Below, piece by piece: positions 14,430 to 25,925 of a stretch of DNA of 64,000 nucleotides. Every line of letters starts with the position of its first letter. The first letter of the stretch is position 1. The notes under the pieces are model-generated. The model was given only the letters and a program-made list of their open reading frames with translations, was not told the DNA's origin and did not search any database. A program made the position numbers and the translations under genes. This stretch comes from Cristatella mucedo (Eukaryota > Bryozoa > Phylactolaemata > Cristatellidae), in contig WPIO01000188.1 in assembly GCA_009760855.2 (NCBI GenBank), positions 122,001 to 186,000 of the forward strand, written 5' to 3'.

Positions 14430-14935
14430 CAAGATTCTGTCGCTCACTTTTAGGTCCCTTCGTTCTTTAGTGCCAGCCTATCTATAAGATACCCGTGCCA
14501 GGATGAGCATATTTCCACCCGCATTCTGGATTAGAGGGTCTTACCAATGCCTCCTACAAATATCAAATACTTTGGAAACCGTGCATTTAGTTCGTATGCT
14601 CCTAAAGTGTGAACTGACTCCCAAATTACGTCACAAAATCCCCTGACTTGACCACATTTAAAAATAACTTTAGAACAGGCCTATTTAGAACAGCATTTAG
14701 TGGGTATTTGCGATTCGTCCTCCATGTGCTAATGCATGCTGACACTGTACTTGCTGCAACTAACCACATTTGCATGCTGACCATGTGCATATCACACCCA
14801 ACCATTGTGTTCATGTGGTTTATCAAGCATGATATTACTCACCATGAAATCGCGTTTCCCTTAGCAGCAAATGTCAAGAGCAAAGAAATAGATGGAGTTG
14901 TCTGAGGCTGTTTTATTAAGTGGATTTTTTATCAA
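14430..14935 (+). mobile_element. L2-A LINE 3' end
   Basis: Matches the end of L2-A ORF2 and its 3' UTR: 'gtcgctcacttttaggtccc', a decayed 'VRTSPDLTTFKRNLKTHLF'-like segment, 'gcatttagtgggt', 'gcatgctgacac' and the terminal hairpin zone. It abuts the end of the L2-B copy, so it probably inserted into or beside it. Confidence 0.8.
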
Positions 14936-15254
14936 TATATTATATAACATTCCCACATATCTAGTAATGTATGAACTATTATTAGAATAATTACTTCGCG
15001 ACTTAAGTAAAGGATTGAGAGTATGCATTTAGCTTTTCTTTACTCGTTATGTAACACTCTGTTAAAACCAGTTGAAGTTGTTATGGCACAATGGATTTAG
15101 TACTTTATTCCTATATAACTTCATATGCAACATACATGAGCAGTTTGGAATTTAATGGCTTCATTTTGACCAGTAAAGGCATGTGCATCTCCATTAGATG
15201 AGGTCCACTGTACTTGCAGCATCTTCTGATTCTCGGATAAGATTTAATTTAAGA

Positions 15255-15605
15255 AAGTAGGTTCATCAATTTTTGCTACCGACGTGCGACTCCCGACTTG
15301 AGTCTGAACATCGCCTGACTTGATCACACTTAAAAAGAACTTAAAAACACACCTATTTATGACCGCATTTAGTGGGTCTCTGTTATTCGTCCTTCGCGTG
15401 CTTATGCATGCTGACACTGTGCCTGCTGCCATTAACACCATTTGCATGCTTACCCTGTGCACGTCACCCCTGCAAACGTCGTTCATGCTATACATCAAGC
15501 ATGATATTACCCACGATTCAATTGCTTTTCTCTTTGCAGCAAATGTAAAGTGCCTAGGATAAGATTTGGTTCTCCAAGGGCGCTTTATCAATTGGAATAA
15601 TATTA
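15255..15605 (+). mobile_element. L2-A LINE 3' end
   Basis: About 350 bp of the L2-A 3' end, from the 'LKTHLF' codons to the hairpin and 'gggcgctttatcaa'. It is followed by short (ATT)-like tail sequence that runs into the tandem duplication at 15616. Confidence 0.8.
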
Positions 15606-15615
15606 TTACCTGCAT

Positions 15616-15855
15616 CATTATTAATACTATTAATATTGCTAAAAAAGCAATTTACATTGTCGTATTCCATAGATATCGTGATCGAGGAATAATTAAATAC
15701 CGAAGTCTTGCCCAATATCGAATAAATGCATAATTATTAATAGTATTATTATTGCTAAAAAGGCAATTTACATTGTTGTATATATATATATATAAATATA
15801 TATATATCGTGATCGAGGAATAATTAAATACCGAAGTCTTGCCCAATATCGAATA
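15616..15855. repeat. Tandem duplication of ~110 bp with TA expansion in one copy
   Basis: Copy 1 (about 15616-15725) and copy 2 (about 15733-15855) share 'attgctaaaa', 'gcaatttacattgt' and the run from 'atatcgtgatcgagg' through 'gcccaatatcgaataa'. They are nearly identical except that copy 2 has a (TA)n run (15778-15807) where copy 1 has 'cgtattccatag'. The low divergence suggests a recent duplication followed by microsatellite growth. Confidence 0.92.
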
Positions 15856-15913
15856 ACATTCACTCTTGCGCTTGAAAGACGGGAATACAATCCGATCGAC
15901 CACTACATACAAT

Positions 15914-16464
15914 TGTACCCTAGAGTAGGCGGACCCACTGACATTCGATATGTCGGGCTGGGCGTTGCCTTGCCCCGGAAGGGAAAAGCCTGGGGTCAGC
16001 TCCCAGGGTTCGGAGGACGGGAACTGGGTACAACGTGCTCGCTCTCTTTCGGCGGAAGCTCTCGACGGTGTTGGACGTCCGCTCCGTCTACTACAGAGTA
16101 CTCAGCTAGCCGGGTCTTGGACGGCGTATGCTTGTACTGGTGAGACGGAGTCCTGCGACGGTGCGACTGTGGAAGCCGACTGAGTACTAACGTACGTTTA
16201 AAGTAAAAGTAAAGTACGTTTGTTTGCGCTTGCGGCGTCATCCCGTGCCCCTGTAGTTTACCTTGTACAGGAACTTCCTCTGTAGGCTTGCTTAGTGCCC
16301 TCCTTTGTATAGTGCATGCGTGTGTATTATATAAAGTGTTGTGTACCCGATTGATCACGCGTGAACCACTGTTACCGAAGGGCCCGGCGTAACGACCCAG
16401 AACGGACATAGATAGTAGCGAGCCATAGTGGGAGTTAGCCGCTGGCCCATTGAACTCGGTTACA
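15914..16464 (+). mobile_element. Probable solo LTR (551 bp)
   Basis: A GC-rich block in AT-rich surroundings. Its ends are TGTACCC and GGTTACA, so it starts TG and ends CA with short inverted ends. It is flanked by a 4-bp direct repeat, caat (15910-15913 and 16465-16468). A TATA box (TATATAAAG, 16328-16336) lies about 130 bp from the right end, as expected for the U3/R junction of a plus-strand LTR. No gag, pol or primer-binding site follows, so it would be a solo LTR left by LTR-LTR recombination. Family is not determined; a Ty3/Gypsy or BEL-like origin is possible. Frames at 15913-16409 are inside it and are not genes. Confidence 0.55.
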
Positions 16465-16468
16465 CAAT

Positions 16469-18904
16469 TAGCCGATGACAGGCAGCGCTGCTGTATCTAC
16501 TAATAGCAGCTTGAACTTTACAGTTGAGTCGGAGGAATTGAAGGCACCTTATTTACCACTGGCTATATACTTGGGGTAGCAGCACGACCAGATTGATGAC
16601 CAGCTGACATCGTGAGTCCGGACGCTTGGGAACTGACACTTATAACACAGCTCGTGCATGTATTGACCTCCAGTAGATTCAAAAACCATTCAACCTGCAT
16701 CTAAAAGTAGCCGCTAACTCTTAACCCTCGACATATGCTAGTAAAAAAGCCGAGTTCATTTAACAGTTCTGAAGAGAAAGGCATGTTCTTGGCAAACGAA
16801 ATTAACAAACTGCGTTTTTCAGGTAATGATGGGACATACGACTGTACAATTAACTTACCCTTGTTCAGTCCGTGGTCAACTTCTTCGTTAGAGGTCTGAA
16901 ACTATTCCTGTTCAAGGTTGCTATCATCGCAAACAACTTCGTCATCTTCTCAGTCAACATCAGTATTTTCCTCAGCTTTCACTGCAAGATAATCAAAAAC
17001 TAATAAAACCCAGCCAGCCGATGCTTTATCGAATTTTGCTATGACCCGCAGATAACTGAAGGCTGACCGTGCGGATCGAGCTTATTAAATGATCTAATGA
17101 TAGCACGATCAAAGCCTAAACTTAAATAGAATACTGGGCAAGTGTAAGCATAGATCACTTCTTTTTCGACGATAGAGAGCGGCATAGGTACTGGTGCCTG
17201 CCGACTCTTTATGCCTCTTACAGGGAAAAAACGTAGCCTGAAACTAAGGCCTCACGGAAGACTTTAACATATGCCTTGGTGAAAGTCACTCACACTGAAT
17301 TAAGGGCAAAGGTAAATGTACGATTAAATTATGAATGAAAGCTTCGGGAATTGTTGCACTGTACGTTGCTATGGCAATGCAATAAATGCAAAAGCAGTTA
17401 AAACCATGTAAAGTGCATGATGTGCCTATTAACAGCCTTTAGTGTTAGTGAGGTAATCTCATCGATGACTTTCTGAAAAAATCTGACAACCCAATGTGAG
17501 TTAGACAATCTGATTTTAGTTACTCAACGATGATAAGGAGTCGAAAAAGGAACTGGTCGCCTGTCAACATCGTCCGAACGTATTTTTAACGTATTCAAGT
17601 GCAACTGAAATTGTTCATCGCAACTTTATTAACTGCTGCAACTTATTCTTAGCCAAAGATTCGTGGACGGAAGGCGATTGAACATATTTTTATATTGTTA
17701 TCTTCAGCAATTGTGTGCATTTTTGCTGGCTAATGATGATAACCTCCAAAATGATTAGGCTTTAGAGAAAATCTTTTAAGAAACTCGAGAGTAATGAATT
17801 CAAATGACTTTGACAAGTCTCAAATGGTACCACAATTCAGCCATGTATCTGCAGTAAAGGTTGGTGTGCTATTTAGCCCTGACATGAGCGATGGAAGGGG
17901 TCATATCCAAAGGAAATTGTGCAAAGCGAGATTACAATATCAGCGTATCTCATAGATCAGTCAGAGAAGTGTCGAGTAAATACATAACTTAAGCACCCGT
18001 CTGGCCCTGCAGCGTTTGCTCAGGTCTGCAGGAAATGCATGTGCTATCACTGCTGGAATTCTATGAAAACTCGTCAGAATTGTGTACAGTTTATTTCCGA
18101 ACCTCATGATTCCGATCTGTTTTGAAAAGAATTGGTTTGTGATTGCATCTCTTCATTTTAGGCCTTTCATTGCTACTTCGAGTGGCACTACCTGGAGCTA
18201 TGGTGAAGCTTTTTTCAGGTGAGGTGATTTCTAAAGTATTCACACTGGTTCACTCCGAATGTACGATATAGCAGTCGCTATGTATGCTTATTTCAATACA
18301 TTCGTCTACAGTGTGCTTTGTAGCTCCCGTGTGCCTGTGCAGATACTTATGAAACCTTGATTACACGACCAGATGCTATAAGGAATGATGTGCATTAGCC
18401 ATTCCACTACTTAAGTAATAATAATAGACCAGTTGTTCTGCACCGTCAGAGATCCTAATCTCTTTTTAGGCTTATGCTTCTGTACATGAAGCAAAGTACA
18501 ATGGCTACTGATAGCATCGACAATGACAGAAAGCCTAACAATTGCCCATTTTGCATGCATTGCATCAACATGCAAACATAGTCGCAACCTAACCAGAGCC
18601 TGCAAGCCTAGTAAAAAGAGGACTGGTAACAATGATCTGCTAAAAGCTGGGGTAAATAGTGCCTTTTTTAGCTTCCGATAAACAACTTCAATTAATGGTA
18701 TCCCGCTACTTCAGCCGAAAGTCAGTTGCAAGCTTAGTGGCTGATAAGTGCTCAGTAACAGAATCTGGGAGCATTTTAAAAAGATAAGCTATGAACATTG
18801 TTCGGGAAAAGTTGATTCCGACAATTTCTAATTCAGCCCGAGGCTCACTAAAGACACGGAACTAGCAATAAAAAGAAATTAAGCCTCAGTGAACCATACA
18901 TCTG
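16469..18904. other. Stretch with no recognisable gene
   Basis: I recognise no family here. A minus-strand reading near 16900-17000 gives an acidic, low-complexity run with stops, which is too weak to call a pseudogene. The rest is AT-rich with short frames only. Confidence 0.4.
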
Positions 18905-21900
18905 ATTACGATGTAATGTAATGTATCTCCATCAGTAACTCCACAAAGTCATAAAGACCATGTGGGTGTTACGCAGGAGAGTTTTGTATAGCACACTCAC
19001 AGCCCAAGTGGGTTTCGGGACGCATTCGGTAGCCAACAGACTTCGTTTCGCCCAACAAAGAGAAAGTGGGGAGCATAGCAGAGTTAGGAGAGCAGTTTAG
19101 GTAGTGAGTAGCATAGAAGTAGCATTTCAGGACCGCTGAAAAAGATGCGCCATAGTCGGCAGTTGGAGAGTATATGTCATTGCAAAAGAATTGTGGAAGC
19201 GAGTTACACAGTCTAGGACCTGCAGAGCTAAAGCTTCTGTAGCCAACTGTCTTTAAGCGGAGGAATGGGACAGCTAATTTATTGTCCACACAGGACCTGA
19301 GGGTGCGAACAGGCTGAAACTGATGCAGCAGTTCAACTTGGTATGAAGGAGCCAAGCCGTGGCGAGCCTTGTGGGTCAGCATAAGAACTTTGCTCTGTAT
19401 CCTTTGCTCAACCGGCAACCATCCTAGCTCATTCAGCAAAGGTGACACGTGCTCATACTGCTGGGACTTGAAGACCAGCCTTGCAGCCATATTCATAGTC
19501 CGCTGTAGTGGCATAATAGGTTTCTTTGGTAGCCCAGCCAAAAGGGAATTACAATAATCAAGCCGAGACAGAACTAAAGAGCTAGTCAAATTTTTTACAA
19601 GCCAGCGTGGGAGACAGCTTGCAATCCTGGATAAGGATCGGATGTGATGGCTAGCTGTAGAGGCAGTCTTCTGAATGAAGCTTTTGAAATTGAGGCAGCT
19701 GTCGAACACGACACCTAGATTACGAGCACGTGGTGAAGGTCGCACAATAACATCACCTATTAGAACAGCAAAGCCTTTTAATCCAGCCACACGCTTAGGG
19801 TGTCCTATGAGAAGCAGTTCGGTTTTATCGTCATTTAATTTCAGGAAGTTTTCCGACAGCCAGGATCGAATATCAGCAAGGCGAGCATTCAGTATCTCAG
19901 TTGTTGCAGCAGATGCCGATGGTTGAATTGACAAATACAACTGAGTATCGTCAGCATAGAAATGATATCCTATTCCATGGACCTTAATCACTTTTCCCAG
20001 AGGTTGCATATAAATTGAGAACAGCAAGGGACCAAGTAAAGACCATTGAGGGACTTTACAGGTGACCCTTCTCATGTCTGAGACCTAACCCCCACACGAC
20101 ACGGATTGAACACGATCAGACAAATAGGATTTAAACCACGACAGTGCTTCGTCTGCCAGACCGGTCGTTGTTCTCAATCGTTCCAGCAGAACTTCGTGAT
20201 CAATGGTGTCGAAGGCAGCAGGCAGATCTAGCAGAGCTAGGGCAGTGACATTCCCTTCATCGTTGCCACGTAGAATGTCATTGTTAACACGGAGGAGAGC
20301 AGTTTCAGTAGAGTGGTGCCTTTTGAACCCTGATTGAAATGTTTCTGACATTCCATTATTTTTAATATGTTCAACTAGCTGCTTAGCAACAATTTTTTCA
20401 AGAATCTTTGATAAGAACGGAAGAAGGGAAACTTGAAGATAGTTTGCTAGGACCTCTGTGGCTAATCCAGGCTTTTTAGGAATAGGTCTACCGATTGCCG
20501 ATTTGAAGGACTTGGGGACGACTCCTTTTCCCAAAGAAGCATTAGAAATCTTGGTTATTGCAGGGCTAAGTTGGTCTGCACGTGAAGACCACAGAGATGA
20601 AGGTATAGGGCCTTCAGGAGACGAGCTCTTTTTGCTAGACCTTATTAAGGCAGCCACATCAAATGCAGAAACATCAGAGAACCTTTTAAGAAAGGTCACA
20701 GGTTGAGGAACAGCGATTGCATTGGTCGGAAGGGGCCTAATAGAGGCACGAATGTGCACAATTTTTTCAGTGAAGAAGGCTGAAAACTTTTCGGCTGAGC
20801 CCTTAATATCTGGGGAGTCAGACCTCACAGCATTGGTCAGTAAATGGTTTACTGTCGTATAAATCTATTTAGTGTCCGACTGGCAGGAATTCAGTTTTCT
20901 AATGAAAAAAGAAGCCCTGGCTTTTTTAAGCTTTCGGGTGTAAACTCGAACGAAGTCTTTAAAATTGACTAGGTCTGCCTCAGACCCCGATTTCTTGAAA
21001 CGACGTTTCAACCTGAGCTTAACACGGCGCATCTTAAGGAGATTTTTTGTAAATTGAAAGCAATCTCGACGACTTTGAACACAGATAGAGCGATCGGGAG
21101 CATGCTTGTCAAGAGCACTCCTGAGTGTCATGTTCATCGCATCAGTGAGGGTATCGAGGCTGCCGGTCGATTCTGAATGCAGATCAAGAAGGCCTGCATC
21201 AAAAACAGATTTCAAAAACTTGTCCATGTCAATGCTTTTTAAGTTACGTCGTCTGGAAAATTTGACATGGCCCTGCACGTACGAGCGAGCAGGAACAGTA
21301 AACGAGACCGAACAACGATCTGAGAGGGTCAGTGGGCACACCACTAAGCCAGTGGTGAGGACATCCTTAGTGATCACGAGATCTAGAATGTGGCCACCGA
21401 CGTGGGTGCTATGATTAACGTGTTGGGCCAAACCAAAATTCTCCAGACAGTCAAGAAATGAGCGGACCTGGCTATGGCTAGGGTTGTCAACGTGAATATT
21501 GAAGTCTCCCACAATCAGTAACGGCCTGTCACACACAAATATTTTAGGGAGGAACTCTGAAAACTCCTCCATAAACTAGTTTAGACAGCGAGGAGGTCGG
21601 TTTATCGCAACGGTGAGAGGCATTGTCTTTGATGAAGACCTGATAGCAACCGATTCAAACGATGACCCATGCGAGAAACTGCACATTTTATAGCAAAACG
21701 ATTCGCGAACAACAATTGCAACCCGCCACCAACCTAGTCAGAACGCATGGACTGATGGATTGAGAACCCGCGTGGGGTGGTCTCGGAAATACAGCTGCTG
21801 GAACAAGGCATCATCCAGGTTTCGGTAAGCAGAAATGCATCTAGCTTCTCCTGGACCACATGATAGCAGATAAGTAACCCCTTGGTTTTTAGCGAGCAGA

Positions 21901-22385
21901 CATTTAGTTGGCGGAATTTAAGAGGTTGTCCAACAACTGGGCGAACGCGATGAAGTGGCTCGTATTATCTACTGTTTGCCTCCGGCCTGGCGGACGCTGG
22001 CTCTTCGAATTGGAATTGAACCTTGGTAACGGCCGTGGGACGACGTTTCACAACGTGCTGGGCTACAGGGGGTGGGCTACTACCACAACAAGTACTATTT
22101 AGCCCTTTAAACTTACTAGTAGTAGGTTTGATAGCCGAGCTATTGATGGGGCGAACGCAGGATGCAATTAGGTACTCACTGACCCCCCTGAGAAGGCCCG
22201 TGGGTAGGTATCGACTAATGGCGACATCGCATCTTATGCTAAGCAGGTCATGTTTTGTGTAGCATATCCGAGGACAGCTCATAAATCGTCACAGCGACGA
22301 TAGCAGCGGAATACCTGAAGGTATTACGGAGAAATCAAGTAAAGGTCCACACCACCCTAGGGGTCTCCCGAGGCCTCTCCTTAGC
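18905..22385 (-). mobile_element. L2-B LINE, best-preserved copy
   Basis: A non-LTR retrotransposon of the L2 type, transcribed from high to low coordinates. It has an upstream GC-richer part (about 21965-22385), an endonuclease (about 21500-21900), a reverse transcriptase (about 19850-20700), a C-terminal domain (to 18969) and a short 3' UTR ending in a tail like (TACAT)n at 18910-18930. Such elements copy their RNA into DNA at a nicked target site. It abuts an L2-A tail at 22390. It is the reference for the seven other L2-B pieces here. The coding part has only a few lesions, so it is likely the youngest L2-B copy in the window. Confidence 0.88.
18969..21900 (-). pseudogene. L2-B ORF2: endonuclease-reverse transcriptase, disabled
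   Basis: One reading frame runs on the minus strand from about 21898 to 18969 and is interrupted by only four stops: TGA at 21738-21740 and TAG at 21576-21578, 20865-20867 and 20085-20087. The first part is an apurinic-type endonuclease (AYRNLDDALF, VAINRPP, LLIVGDFNIHVD, GGHILDLVIT, then a degenerate SDR in place of SDH). The reverse transcriptase follows: HHSTETALLRV, LLDLPAAFDTIDH, then 'VPQWSLLGPLLFSIY' where a glycine is normal for the Trp, and the catalytic YADDTQLYLS. The C-terminal part has SRLDYCNSLLAGLP and ELGWLPVEQRIQSK, typical of the L2/CR1 group. A frameshift near 21898 separates the endonuclease N-terminus (around 'LNVCSLK'). It cannot make a full protein. Confidence 0.88.
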
Positions 22386-22389
22386 GATT

Positions 22390-22790
22390 AATTATGATAA
22401 TGATAAAAAATATGCTCTTTACAGAGCGCCCTCAGGGAACTCAATCTCTTTCTAGGTGCTTTACCTTTGCGGCAAAGGGAAGCCCGATTGAATGGTAAGT
22501 AATATCATGTTTGATAAAAAAATGAATACCATGGTAAGGGGTGGCGTGCACAGGGTCAGCATGCATAAGCGAATAAAGGACGAATCACAGGTAGCTAGTA
22601 AATGATGTCCGAAATAGCTGACTTGTTTAGTCCTTCGTGAGTTTGGTCATGTTAGCTGAAGTTCCGATACAAGTCGGGAGTGAGTTCAAGGCTTTGGGAG
22701 CATATGAGCTAAATGCAGGGTCTCGAGAGGATTTGGATTCGTACTAATTATTGGTAGCCTGTCGGATCCCAAAAAGCTGACAAGATCAAA
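22390..22790 (-). mobile_element. L2-A LINE 3' end
   Basis: Minus-strand L2-A tail: 'gagcgccctcagggaactca', 'tctttctaggtgcttta', 'atggtaag' and 'agggtcagcatgcata', running on into the decayed C-terminal codons to about 22790. It directly borders the L2-B copy at 22385. Confidence 0.8.
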
Positions 22791-23289
22791 GTTCCTTTCG
22801 CCTCATTAGGAAATGCTGTTTAGTTTCTATTGCTCCATTTACAACAGAACTGTGTAAGGGTCAAGTATTTTTTCCGTATTACAAGGCCAAGAAGTTTCTT
22901 TCCCGAATACGTGAAAGCATAAATTTAAATCCCGTTTCAGTCCTAATTTGGGGTAAATGGTCCGTTCGATACTCTTATGGTCAGTGAATAACCAAGCAAG
23001 TATGACAAAAAAGCAGCCGTGAAAATAAAGCCATATTAGTGGGAAACGACAAATTGTTTTAAACAGTTTATTTAACGTAAATAATTACCAAAAATAGCAA
23101 TCGCATCTCCTAAGAAACTCATAATTGACACGAGAAGCTGATTGATATGCTTATGCGACACACAAACCGGTTCAAGTAATATATCATGCAAGAAGTCTGA
23201 AGATAATGTTGGCTGGTAAACATATTTACTTATGTAAGATTACTTCCAGTTCTAGGATTTGCTAGAATTCTGGTTGTTTAGACAGGCAT

Positions 23290-23935
23290 ACCAAAAACAT
23301 ATAGATGCACATATTGTAACATCCCGACTTGACTTCTGTAACAAACTGCTTGATTGTTAACCTGCCAATGAAAACAGGCGTTTCTAGCGTCCCCATAACT
23401 TTGCAGCTACTCTAGTCTGTCGTGAGCAGCTCAGTTGCCACATCATACTACTTCTCGCCTACCTCATCTGGCTTCCGGTCAAGCAAGGCATCGACATTAC
23501 GGTTCTGTCACTCATTGTTAATTTAGTTCCTTTGTTTAGGTCAAACTTCATTATAAGATCACTTTCGCACTATGCTAAGCCTCGTACCACCCGCCATTCG
23601 GAATCTTTTCTTTTACCTAAACCACGTACGAACTTTAAACCAACTGGTGACCTTGCCTTAAGTTGGTACCCTCCCAAAGCAAAGAACTCGCTTCAGCTTG
23701 AGTTTCAACCATAAATTGACCACATTCAAAAAAGGAACTGAAAAGGTGTTTATCTGTTGCAAGATGTAATGGTTCCAGGCGATTTATCCTTTCAGTGTTA
23801 AAGCGACCTGATGCCATGGAAGCTGCTATTAGCTGTATTTCCACTCGGACCTTTTGCGTGTCACGCCTAACCATAATACGTTTGTTGTTATCAAGAATAC
23901 TAAAGTGACCGTTCAATCGTGCTTTCCTTTATCAC
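23290..23935 (+). mobile_element. L2-A LINE, decayed 3' part
   Basis: Matches L2-A from the 'TSRLDFCNSLL'-equivalent region ('catcccgacttgacttctgt') through 'tggcttccggtcaagcaagg', 'tcactttcgcactatgc' and the 3' UTR to 'accgttcaatcgtgctttcc'. The many substitutions and indels mark it as one of the older copies. Confidence 0.65.
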
Positions 23936-23969
23936 ATAGTAAGTGACTATAAATATTTTATAATAATCA

Positions 23970-25925
23970 GAATAATAATAAGGCACTTGATAAAGCTCCC
24001 TTAGAGAACTCAATTTCTTTCTAGGTGCTTAACATTGGCTGCGAAGGGAAATGCAATTGAATGGTGATTAAAATCATCCTTGATAAACGAACCACATGAA
24101 TACCATGGTTAGAGGTGACATGCACAGGGTCGGTATACAAATTAATTTAGTGTCAGCATGTACAGTGTCAGCACAAATAAGCAGACGAAGGACAAATCAC
24201 AGGGACCCAATAAATACTTTCCTAAATTGGTGTGTTCTTAAGTGATTTTTAAATGTGGTCAAGTCCGGGGATGTTCTGACACAAGTCGGGATGGATTTTC
24301 ACGCTTTGGGAGCATACAAACTAGATACATGGTCTCCAAAGGATTTAAGGTTTGTACGAGGTATTGGTAGACAGTTGGATCCTGAAAAGCAAGTGGAACG
24401 ATGCTTGGCCTGGTGGGGAGTAGATCTGAGATATAGGCTGGAGCCTAAGAATGAAGTGACCTAAAAGTGAGCAACAAAACCTCGAAGTCAATCCGTTGCT
24501 TGACTGGTCGTAGGCTCCCAAAGCCTGGAACTCCCTCCCAACCTGCATCAGAACATCCCCTGACCACATTTAAAAGGAACTGGAAAACACACCTATTTAG
24601 GATAGCATTTAGTGGGTCCCTGTGATTCGTCCTTCACGTGCTTACGCCTGCTGACACTGAGCATGCTGCCACTAACCACATTTGCATGCTGACCCTGTGC
24701 ATGTCTCCTCGAACCATGTTTTTCATTTCGTTTGTTTTTCAAGCATGATTTTACTTACCATTCAATTGCATTTCCCTTTGCAGCAAAATTAAAGTGCCTA
24801 GAAAGACATTAAGTTCTCTGAGGGCGCTTTATCAAGTACATTATTATCATTATTATTATTATTAGCCAGTGCATATTGGCGAGAAGTGGTGTGACATGGC
24901 AACTGTGACGCTCACGACAGATAAGCCTACCTGTGGAGTTTTGGACCTGCTCAATCGCCTGATTGCACATGCCGGTTGGCCAGTAAGCAGTAGGTTTCGC
25001 CAGTCGAGACGTGATGTCACTAATTCATGGACCAACTTGGACGTGCGATCCTTATCTAAACAAGCCCCGATTTAAGCAATTTTATGTTTCTGAAAGATAG
25101 GCAAATTTGAATGTTGAGCTGAAGTGGTCGTCTAACGAAAGGTCACTTTGTATCGTGACATCTAGATTTTGAGCTAATTCGACAGGAGATATGCCGACGG
25201 AGCCTATTTTGAAAATCAGCCTTTTCAATATCTGAATCACACTGGTTGTGCCCATAACTAGGAGGTTAGTTTTATCGTCGATTCACTTTATAAAAATTGC
25301 TGCTATTCATATCATCAATACTTGCAGTAAGTGAGTTGAGAAAATTTGAGGTGCTCCAAGGCTGGGAGAGATCAAAGCAAAAGTACAAATGAGTGTCGTC
25401 TGGATGAAAGTGAAATCCTTGATTTTGCTTAACAATCACATCAGCAAGAGGGAGAGTATAAACTGTGAAAAGAACCAGAGCAAGCGTGGAGCCCTGAGGT
25501 ACCCCATATTTCAGTGGTACCTCGGATGATCTCTGTCCATTCACATCGATACTCAGGAGTCTCCCACTGAGATAGGACCTGTGTGATTGATCAGTGCCAG
25601 TGATGCCCACGCGAGCTGAGAGGCGATCCAGGAGAACGTTGTGATAAACATTATCAAAAGCTGTCGAAAGATCGAGCAAAACAAGCAGAGACGATCTACA
25701 CATGTCTGCATTCCTAAGTAGGTCATTGTAAGCACTAAGCAATGCTGACTCTGTGGAGCAAGCAGCTCTGAAGGCAGACTGGAACTTACTAGCTAAATGT
25801 GAAGTTTCAATTTATGAGTTCAGCTGGTCCACCAAGACCCGTTCTAGCGTCTTTGATAGGACAGGAAGAAGGAAGACTGGGCGGTAGATGCTTAAGTTCT
25901 CTTGATCCAGTTTCGATTTACCGCT
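23970..25925 (-). mobile_element. L2-A LINE, minus copy split by a nested plus copy
   Basis: The minus-strand L2-A sequence runs from its tail (23970) to the codons for the 'WLPVKQRIDF' region at 24504. It resumes at 24863 ('agccagtgca') and continues through the reverse transcriptase to 25925. Without the 358-bp insert, the two sides join as in other copies ('gcttgactggt' + 'agccagtgca'). The frame at 25272-25742 holds LLVLLDLSTAFDNVYHN, KYGVPQGST and a catalytic box altered to HPDDTHLY. Frames are broken elsewhere. Confidence 0.85.
24505..24862 (+). mobile_element. L2-A LINE 3' end nested inside an opposite-strand L2-A
   Basis: A 5'-truncated plus-strand copy that begins in the codons for 'SYAPKAWNSLPT' and ends in the hairpin, 'gggcgctttatcaagt' and (ATT)n. 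It lies inside the minus L2-A copy at 23970-25925 at a point that is continuous in other copies. I see no clear target duplication, although a 1-2 bp one cannot be excluded. Confidence 0.85.

Noticed and set aside
15913-16409. Three overlapping open frames of 76-137 codons
   Set aside because: They lie inside the GC-rich solo LTR, where stops are rare by composition; no protein family is recognisable.
16730-17060. Possible minus-strand acidic protein remnant
   Set aside because: Stops interrupt it and no family motif could be recognised, so a pseudogene call is not supported.
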